Shown here in pieces: positions 22,899 through 28,078 of a DNA stretch of 28,078 nucleotides. Source of the stretch: Ruminococcaceae bacterium UBA5406 (GTDB taxonomy: Bacteria; Bacillota; Clostridia; Oscillospirales; Acutalibacteraceae); NCBI GenBank assembly GCA_002407675.1, contig DHNW01000007.1, positions 59,776-87,853 of the forward strand. Reading direction: 5' to 3'. Under the pieces are notes generated by a model. It saw nothing but the letters and a program-made list of their open reading frames with translations. It was not told where the DNA came from and made no database searches. Made by a program: the position numbers and the translations under genes. Position 1 is the first letter of the stretch. Each line of letters opens with the position of its first letter.

Positions 22899-24359
22899 AT
22901 GAAACTAAAAGACCTGTTGGAAGGCCTGAACTATTCCTGCACCGGTCCGGCGGATGCAGAAAACACAGAAATCAAAAGCATTGTTTACGATTCCCGCAAA
23001 GTCAAAAAAGACAGTCTGTTTATCTGCCTGCAGGGTTCAAAAATCGACAGCCATCAGTTCGCGGGCCAAGCCGCCCGAATGGGGGCGGCTGCCATTGTGG
23101 CACAGCAGCCGGTGGAAAGCGCAGGCGTCCCCGTGATTCGAGTTGGTGACACCCGATACGCCATGGCCGTTCTGTCCGCCAACTGGTTCGGCCACCCTGC
23201 GCGTCAAATGACCGTAGTGGGGATCACGGGCACCAAGGGAAAGACAACGGTTTCTTATATGATCCGGTCCATTCTGGAAACAGGAGGCGTCAAGACGGGG
23301 ATTATCGGGACAATCGGAGCCGTTATCGGGGACAAAGTCATCCCGACCGACAATACTACGCCGGAATCGTATGATATTCAGAAATACCTGCGTATGATGG
23401 CGGACGCCGGGTGCAGAGCAGTGGTGCTGGAGGCCTCCTCCATTGGTCTGCGGGATCACCGCGTGGCCGGCATCCTGTTTGACTACGGCCTGTTTACCAA
23501 CTTTTCACCCGACCATATCGGAAAAAACGAGCACAAAAGCATAGAAGAATACAGGCAGTGCAAAAGCCTGCTGTTCCGTCAGTGCAAAACTGGGATTTTC
23601 AATATTGACGATCCCAACTGGCAAAAAATTGCAGAAGGACACACCTGTGCGGTGGAAACGTACGGTTTCAGTGAAAGTGCTGAACTGCGTGCGTCGGGGG
23701 AACGCCTGATTGCCCGACCGGGATACCTGGGCGTGCATTTTGAAATGGACGGCCGGCTGAAAATCGGCGCCGACGTGGATATTCCCGGCCGGTTCAGCGT
23801 CTACAACGCGCTGGCTGCCGCCGCCGTATGCCTGCATTTTCCCATAACCTGGCAGGACATTGCAGACGGCCTGAATCACGTGAAAGTCAAGGGCCGGGTG
23901 GAACCGGTCACGGTCCCCGGCTACACCCTGCTGATTGATTACGCACACAACGCCCTAAGCATGCGGAATATTCTCGAAACCCTGCGGGAATACCGTCCCG
24001 CACGCCTGATCTGTCTTTTCGGCGCAGGGGGAAACCGCGACCGCAGCCGCCGGTTTGAAATGGGCGAAGTCAGCGGAAAGCTGGCAGATCTCTCCGTAAT
24101 TACCGCCGACAATTCCCGTTACGAAAATGTAATGGATATTATTGCTGACATTAAGGTGGGAATTGAACGGACGAACGGGAAATATGTGGTAATCCCAGAC
24201 CGGAAACAGGCAATTAAATACTGCATGAAAAATGCACGGGACGGAGACATTGTTGTGCTTGCCGGCAAGGGACATGAAGACTACCAGGAGATTAACGGAG
24301 TAAAATACCATTTTGACGAGCGGGAAATCATTGCAGATATTCTCGCAGGAAAGCTGTGA
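22899..24359 (+). CDS. murE: MurE-type UDP-MurNAc-tripeptide synthetase
   Basis: The 486-residue Mur ligase adds the third residue of the peptidoglycan stem peptide to UDP-MurNAc-L-Ala-D-Glu using ATP, in the cytoplasm. Visible motifs: P-loop GTKGKTT (111-117), TTPES (153-157), NFSPDHIGKNEHKS (201-214), the carbamylated-Lys motif CKSLLF (221-226) and DYAHNALSMRN (347-357). The motif that selects the amino acid normally reads DNPR in meso-diaminopimelate enzymes; here it is DNSR (404-407). It is paired with murF but not with mraY, murD or other division/cell-wall genes, so it may be a second copy. The murE call is firm at family level, the amino acid less so. Confidence 0.88.
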   Translation: MKLKDLLEGLNYSCTGPADAENTEIKSIVYDSRKVKKDSLFICLQGSKIDSHQFAGQAARMGAAAIVAQQPVESAGVPVIRVGDTRYAMAVLSANWFGHPARQMTVVGITGTKGKTTVSYMIRSILETGGVKTGIIGTIGAVIGDKVIPTDNTTPESYDIQKYLRMMADAGCRAVVLEASSIGLRDHRVAGILFDYGLFTNFSPDHIGKNEHKSIEEYRQCKSLLFRQCKTGIFNIDDPNWQKIAEGHTCAVETYGFSESAELRASGERLIARPGYLGVHFEMDGRLKIGADVDIPGRFSVYNALAAAAVCLHFPITWQDIADGLNHVKVKGRVEPVTVPGYTLLIDYAHNALSMRNILETLREYRPARLICLFGAGGNRDRSRRFEMGEVSGKLADLSVITADNSRYENVMDIIADIKVGIERTNGKYVVIPDRKQAIKYCMKNARDGDIVVLAGKGHEDYQEINGVKYHFDEREIIADILAGKL

Positions 24360-24368
24360 AGCATCGCT

Positions 24369-25742
24369 ATGAAAATGACAGTGCAGGAACTGGCAGAAGC
24401 CTGCGGGGGGCAATTGCTGGCCGGAAACCCCTTGGCTGCGGTAACGTCGGTCACAACGGACAGCCGCCAGGTAAAAGCCGGCGCTCTGTTTGTCCCGCTC
24501 GTCGGTGAAAAAACCGACGCACACCGTTTTATCGGTACGGCGTTTGCGGCGGGAGCTGCCGCCGCCTTAACACAGGAACCAAACCGGCCCGAAACCGGCG
24601 GCGCAGTGATTGCAGTTAGGGACACGCGTGCGGCCCTGCAAAAGATTGCTGCCAAATGGCGCCGCCGGTTTCAGGGCACGGTGATTGGAATTACAGGCAG
24701 CGTCGGTAAAACAACAACTAAGGAAATGGTCGCGCTGGCGCTTTCTGCGGGCCTGCGCGTTATGAAAACAGAAGGGAACCAAAACAGCCAGATCGGCCTG
24801 CCGCTGACGATATTCCGCCTTTCACCGGACTGCGAAGCCGCCGTGGTGGAAATGGGGATGAGCGAATTCGGGGAGATGGCCCGCCTTGCCGCAGTGGCCG
24901 CCCCCGATTTTGCCGTAATGACCAATATCGGCGTCTCCCATATCGGTCAGCTGAAAACACGTGAAAACATCCGGAAAGAAAAACTGCATATCACCGACCG
25001 GTTTCATCCGGGCTCCGTTCTGTTTCTGAACGGGGATGATCCCATGCTGGCCGCCCTGCGGGGCAAGCTCCCATTTGAAACCGTTTTTTTCGGGACGCAG
25101 CCTTGGTGCGATTTCCGCGCGGAATCCATCCGGCTGGGTACGCAGTCTTCCACTTTCTGTTACCGTTCCCCGAAGGGGGAAACAGGAGAAGGAAACCTGC
25201 CTGTCCCCGGCATACACTGTGTGCTGGATGCGCTAGCAGGACTGGCTGTGGCGGAGCGGCTTGGCGTGCCGCCTGCAAAAGCAGCCGCCGCCCTCGCCGG
25301 ATACCGCTCCCCTGCTATGCGGATGCAAATCCGGAAAGCAGGAGACGTAACCGTAATTGACGATTCCTACAACTCCAGCCCGGATGCCGCCAAAAGCAGC
25401 CTATCCGTCTTGTGCAGGTTTGATTCCGGAAAAAGGATCGCCGTGCTCGCCGATATGCTGGAGCTGGGCGATTTTTCCCGGCAGGCACATTTTGAACTGG
25501 GCGAATATGCTGCCAAAGCCGGCGTGGATCAGCTTGTCACCATAGGGAAACAGGCGTGCGCCATCGCCGAAGGAGCGCTTTCCGTCCGCCCCGGCATGGA
25601 CTGCAAAATATGCGAAACTAACCGCCAGGCGTCGTCATTTCTCCAGGCTATCCTGAAACCGGGCGATATTGTGCTGGTAAAAGGATCGCGTGGAATGAAA
25701 ACGGATGAAATCGTGCGGCAGCTGGTCGATAGTTACAATTAA
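24369..25742 (+). CDS. murF: MurF-type UDP-MurNAc-tripeptide:D-Ala-D-Ala ligase
   Basis: The 457-residue Mur ligase catalyses the last cytoplasmic step, joining D-Ala-D-Ala to the UDP-MurNAc-tripeptide. Evidence: N-terminal uridine-binding domain (VTTDSRQVKAGALFVPL), P-loop GITGSVGKTTTKE (about 109-121), EGNQNSQIGLPLTIF, VEMGMSEFGEMARLA, NIGVSHIGQLKTRENIRKEK (including the carbamylated-Lys segment) and IDDSYNSSPDAAKSSL in the C-terminal domain. It starts 9 bp after murE with a weak ribosome-binding site, so translation probably depends on murE. Length and motifs look intact. Confidence 0.92.
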   Translation: MKMTVQELAEACGGQLLAGNPLAAVTSVTTDSRQVKAGALFVPLVGEKTDAHRFIGTAFAAGAAAALTQEPNRPETGGAVIAVRDTRAALQKIAAKWRRRFQGTVIGITGSVGKTTTKEMVALALSAGLRVMKTEGNQNSQIGLPLTIFRLSPDCEAAVVEMGMSEFGEMARLAAVAAPDFAVMTNIGVSHIGQLKTRENIRKEKLHITDRFHPGSVLFLNGDDPMLAALRGKLPFETVFFGTQPWCDFRAESIRLGTQSSTFCYRSPKGETGEGNLPVPGIHCVLDALAGLAVAERLGVPPAKAAAALAGYRSPAMRMQIRKAGDVTVIDDSYNSSPDAAKSSLSVLCRFDSGKRIAVLADMLELGDFSRQAHFELGEYAAKAGVDQLVTIGKQACAIAEGALSVRPGMDCKICETNRQASSFLQAILKPGDIVLVKGSRGMKTDEIVRQLVDSYN

Positions 25743-25808
25743 AATAGCCAATATTTATTTTACTTATTTGTATAAATAGAGGAAATTAGCTTTTCCATTT
25801 TGCTTTGA

Positions 25809-25838
25809 TTGACATTTGTAACCAATATGTGATAGTAT
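25809..25838 (+). promoter_or_regulatory. Promoter of the NlpC/P60-type gene
   Basis: TTGACA (25809-25814) and TAGTAT (25833-25838) are 18 bp apart, about 50 bp before the start. The spacer from 25743 is AT-rich and I see no terminator for murF in it. Confidence 0.55.
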
Positions 25839-25890
25839 GTAATTAATTTGTTATATTTGTACGGATGATCAATCAGAGCGGAGGCAAGGG

Positions 25891-26817
25891 ATGGAAAAAA
25901 CACATTTTGGGAAGGCCTTACTGGGTATTTGCTGTTTTGCAGCCGCTGTCATTTTAGGCATTCACGCGGCACCTGCGGCAAACGCCGCAGACGAGAAAAC
26001 GGGAATTGGCTTAACCGCACACGTTTTGAATGCTTATCAGTCGCATTGGAAATACTGTTACGGATGCTATGGTCAGCTTTCCGGCGGTGTCCGCCGTTCG
26101 GATTGTGCGGGACTGATAAAATCCTACCTTTGGTGGACAGGCGATACATCGGACCCGGATCCAGGACAGATGCAAGTTGCAGGCGGGGCAAGCGGAATGC
26201 TTCAGTCTGCAACCGTGAAGGGCAGCTTGAATTCTTCCCGTGAATCTTCTCTGCCCCGCATCCACGGTTTGATTCTGTACGGGCCCGGACATGTGGGCGT
26301 ATATGTTGGCAACAATATGGAAGTTGACAACCGGTGCACAGGAAAAGATATTCAGTATGAACCGGTTTTCGGCGGCCGGTATCATTGGCAGAAATGGTTT
26401 AAGCTTCCTCAGATTCAATATCCGGAAAGCGGAATCGTCACCTTGGGCGACAGCGAATATTATTATGAGAATGGGCAGTACGTAGTTTCCACCCAAAAAA
26501 CAATCGGCGGCACTGTGTGTTCGTTTGACAAAACCGGAAAGCTGGTTTCAGGCGAGCTTCCGGATGCGGTAAAAGCCGTTCAGGCAGCGGTCCATCTGGA
26601 AAGCCGTGTCCTGCAAAAAGGTCAGCGCGGTGAAGATGTGCGGGCACTTCAAAAGGATCTGACCGAGCGCGGATATATGACAGCAAACAACTGCACAGGA
26701 TATTACGGGCCCATTACCAAAGCGGCGGTCCTGAAATATCAAAGCGACAATGGGCTTCCGTGCACGGGTATGGCGGATGCCGCTGTTCTGAAATCCCTAG
26801 GATCTAATCTGGTATAA
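25891..26817 (+). CDS. Exported NlpC/P60-like peptidoglycan hydrolase with PG-binding domain
   Basis: The 308-residue protein carries a signal peptide (about 1-33, cleavage near ANA-ADEK). The catalytic domain (about 40-175) has Cys72 in RSDCAGLIKSYL and His134 in GPGHVGVYVG, matching NlpC/P60 cysteine peptidases that cut stem peptides; the third catalytic residue is not clear. Residues about 185-222 (YYYENGQYVVS...SFDKTGKLVSG) resemble cell-wall-binding repeats. The C-terminal domain (241-304: GQRGEDVRALQKDLTERGY...YYGPITKAAVLKYQ) is a peptidoglycan_binding_1 domain. It sits 148 bp after murF with its own promoter and terminator. It could act in growth, separation or spore cortex remodelling. 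SDCAGL with several extra cysteines (56, 59) is a mild departure from the family. Confidence 0.85.
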   Translation: MEKTHFGKALLGICCFAAAVILGIHAAPAANAADEKTGIGLTAHVLNAYQSHWKYCYGCYGQLSGGVRRSDCAGLIKSYLWWTGDTSDPDPGQMQVAGGASGMLQSATVKGSLNSSRESSLPRIHGLILYGPGHVGVYVGNNMEVDNRCTGKDIQYEPVFGGRYHWQKWFKLPQIQYPESGIVTLGDSEYYYENGQYVVSTQKTIGGTVCSFDKTGKLVSGELPDAVKAVQAAVHLESRVLQKGQRGEDVRALQKDLTERGYMTANNCTGYYGPITKAAVLKYQSDNGLPCTGMADAAVLKSLGSNLV

Positions 26818-26836
26818 ACAAGTTAACAGAGAAAGA

Positions 26837-26883
26837 CTGAAGCAGTCCATATCATCAGGATATGAATTACTTCAGCCTTTTTT
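26837..26883 (+). terminator. Terminator, shared with the opposite small gene
   Basis: CTGAAG...CTTCAG hairpin (26837-26875) with an inner CATATC/GGATATG match is followed by CCTTTTTT on the plus strand, after the hydrolase gene. On the minus strand it follows directly after the stop at 26882, with a weaker tail (TCTTTCTCT). Confidence 0.8.
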
Positions 26884-27046
26884 ATCGCTTTGTTATTAAA
26901 TCAGCATACTGATGCAGGGCTTCAATCGTTTTAATTTCTTCGTTTTTCCGGTGTATTGTCAATTGCACCCGCACCGGCAGTTTCATAAAATACTGCCTGG
27001 TACTCTCGCTGCGGACTAAAATATCATGTAAATCTGAAAATGCCAT
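26882..27046 (-). CDS. Small conserved-looking protein of unknown function (54 aa)
   Basis: Reading the minus strand from ATG 27046 gives MAFSDLHDILVRSESTRQYF and ends HQYADLITKR. AAAGGG lies four bases before the ATG. The pattern 'S..YF..LP..VQ..I......I.....L..YA' recalls a loose family of about 50-residue soluble proteins common in Clostridia with no known role; this is recalled pattern, not a search. Its stop runs into the shared hairpin, which fits a real convergent gene. Confidence 0.6.
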   Translation of the reverse strand: MAFSDLHDILVRSESTRQYFMKLPVRVQLTIHRKNEEIKTIEALHQYADLITKR

Positions 27047-27203
27047 TGAACCCTTTCACTCCTTGTATGAACCGTTTCTTAATCCGTATTGTATTCTTTT
27101 CCTGAGATTTTATACGGGGGAAAAGCGGCTTTTCCGTATCCCTTTCATCCGGCGAATAATTCTGCGCCGCACTGCGTATAGTAACGCCGTCAGGAGGAAT
27201 GGT

Positions 27204-27395
27204 ATGGCATACTCGTATCAAAAATCGGAACCGGGGCGATGGACTGTGGGCTGTTTTACATCGGGCGGTATCTGGCAGACCGAAAGCAGCTGGAACACCC
27301 CGGAAGAAGCCGCCGAGCGCATCCATTGGCTAAATGGCGGACAAAGCGCCGTGACAGATGACGACGAGGCTTCTTCTCACACCGGGCAAAAGTAG
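27204..27395 (+). CDS. Small hypothetical protein (63 aa)
   Basis: ATG 27204 has AGGAGG eight bases upstream; the frame is open further left from 27063 but that start lacks a ribosome-binding site. The product begins MAYSYQKSEPGRWTVGCFTSGG, has three tryptophans, and ends in an acidic, polar tail (DDDEASSHTGQK). No signal peptide or membrane segment. I do not recognise it. It lies just upstream of the CIRCE element and hsp20 but ends before it. Confidence 0.55.
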   Translation: MAYSYQKSEPGRWTVGCFTSGGIWQTESSWNTPEEAAERIHWLNGGQSAVTDDDEASSHTGQK

Positions 27396-27416
27396 GGAAT
27401 CCAGTTCTGATAAAAA

Positions 27417-27455
27417 TTAGCACTCTTATGGTTTAAGTGCTAATTTTAATATAAT
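27417..27455 (+). promoter_or_regulatory. CIRCE element (HrcA operator) and -10 box for hsp20
   Basis: TTAGCACTC-N9-AAGTGCTAA (27417-27443) matches the CIRCE consensus TTAGCACTC-N9-GAGTGCTAA at all but one position. TATAAT follows at 27450-27455, so HrcA bound here would block the promoter of the Hsp20 gene about 110 bp downstream. Confidence 0.88.
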
Positions 27456-27562
27456 GTTCATTTTCAGTATATTTTTTGTTCATAGTCCAGCCGTATACTG
27501 AAACCAGCGAAAGGAAAACAAAGAACCTTCACCGCAAATAAAATTAAACTGGAGGAATTGGG

Positions 27563-27988
27563 ATGTTTGATTTAATTCCATTTGACCACAGCAGCGGAAA
27601 CGTGTTTGATGTCTTTGATAAAATGATGAACGACAGTTTCTTTGGAGGTACGGAGCGTGCGTTTGCCCCATTCCGCACGGATATTATTGACGAAGGCGAT
27701 AAATACCTGCTGAAAGCCGATATGCCCGGTTTCAACAAAAATGACATTCAAATTAATGTTGAGGGCAACCAGCTTACCATTCAGGCAGAGCGGAAAGAAG
27801 AACAGAATGAAAACGGCAAAGGCTATGTCCGCAGGGAAAGGAGATACGGTGCTCTAAGCCGCAGTTTTGACATTGAAGGCCTTGACGCCAGCAAAATTAA
27901 CGCTTCATATCAAAACGGCGTGCTGGAAGTAGAACTCCCCAAACCGGTGGAAGAAAAGCCAACATCAAAAGTGATTGAAATCAAATAA
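27563..27988 (+). CDS. Small heat-shock protein, Hsp20/alpha-crystallin family
   Basis: The 141-residue ATP-independent holdase binds unfolding proteins and prevents aggregation in the cytoplasm. Residues about 35-125 form the alpha-crystallin domain: DKYLLKADMPGFNKNDIQINVEGNQLTIQAERKEE, then YGALSRSFDIEG and the A-x-x-x-n-G-V-L signature in ASYQNGVLEVELPKP. The short C-terminal tail ends KVIEIK, containing the I-x-I motif (IEI) that links oligomers. GGAGG is upstream of the start. It is controlled by the CIRCE element at 27417, unusual for hsp20 compared with groE and dnaK but known in Clostridia. Confidence 0.94.
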   Translation: MFDLIPFDHSSGNVFDVFDKMMNDSFFGGTERAFAPFRTDIIDEGDKYLLKADMPGFNKNDIQINVEGNQLTIQAERKEEQNENGKGYVRRERRYGALSRSFDIEGLDASKINASYQNGVLEVELPKPVEEKPTSKVIEIK

Positions 27989-28001
27989 CATAAAACTGAA
28001 A

Positions 28002-28023
28002 GCCGGGAAAATTTATTCCCGGC
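28002..28023 (+). repeat. Hairpin after hsp20
   Basis: GCCGGGAA / TTCCCGGC (8-bp stem, 6-nt loop) about 13 bp after the hsp20 stop, followed by a weak CGGCACAAAAAGG. It precedes the stronger stem at 28031. Confidence 0.5.
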
Positions 28024-28030
28024 CGGCACA

Positions 28031-28078
28031 AAAAGGCATGGCGGCAAATACTTTTCAGTATTTGCCGCCATGCCTTTT
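28031..28078 (+). terminator. Strong terminator hairpin at the window end
   Basis: A 21-bp perfect stem (28031-28051 with 28058-28078, loop TTTTCA) ends in a T-run at the edge. It starts AAAAGG on the left arm, so it can also act in the opposite direction for a gene beyond the window. Confidence 0.8.

Noticed and set aside
1..28078. CRISPR array, tRNA/rRNA genes, prophage or insertion sequence
   Set aside because: No regularly spaced repeats, no cloverleaf-like sequence recognised, and no transposase, integrase or structural phage protein among the translated genes.

Overview
The window looks like chromosome from a spore-forming member of the Clostridia, probably Oscillospiraceae/Ruminococcaceae-like. 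This is inferred from the spoIIAA-spoIIAB-sigF operon, the LplB/YtcP-type sugar transporter with a YesMN regulator, the FeoA/FeoB/Cys-rich small protein trio, CIRCE-controlled Hsp20 and moderate base composition. I see no tRNA or rRNA gene, no CRISPR array, no phage and no intact insertion sequence. It reads as ordinary chromosome with a few unusual details.

Layout. (1) 1-9840, a sugar-uptake island: a minus-strand GH31 alpha-xylosidase/alpha-glucosidase, an 840-bp AT-rich spacer with two LacI/CcpA-like operator sequences, then two plus-strand ABC permeases and a lipoprotein binding protein. A YesN-type response regulator and a YesM-type histidine kinase converge on them; the kinase has lost its 5' end. 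No ATPase subunit is encoded here, so a shared MsmX-type ATPase is likely. (2) 9973-11372, the forespore sigma-F operon. (3) 11623-12621, a 55-residue proline-rich protein with two CxxC motifs and a GNAT acetyltransferase, converging on a strong hairpin. (4) 12683-14990, a CadC/SmtB-type repressor and a Zn/Cd/Pb P1B-ATPase behind a consensus promoter and a perfect 12-6-12 operator. (5) 15086-17603, feoA-feoB plus a 50-residue FeoB-associated Cys-rich protein that appears to start at AUA. (6) 17734-19477, an AlkD-like DNA glycosylase gene translationally coupled to L-lactate dehydrogenase. (7) 19621-22649, two tandem paralogous radical-SAM proteins with an auxiliary-cluster cysteine set, function unknown. 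(8) 22899-26817, divergent murE-murF and an exported NlpC/P60-type hydrolase. (9) 26882-28078, two small unknown proteins and Hsp20 under a CIRCE element.

Working picture: the first block senses, imports and cleaves an alpha-glycoside. The rest is housekeeping (sporulation, metal homeostasis, fermentation, repair, envelope, heat shock). The parts least explained by known families are the duplicated radical-SAM pair with its palindrome-rich control region, the stand-alone murE-murF pair with a DNSR motif in place of DNPR, and the small proteins at 11623, 15238 and 27046.
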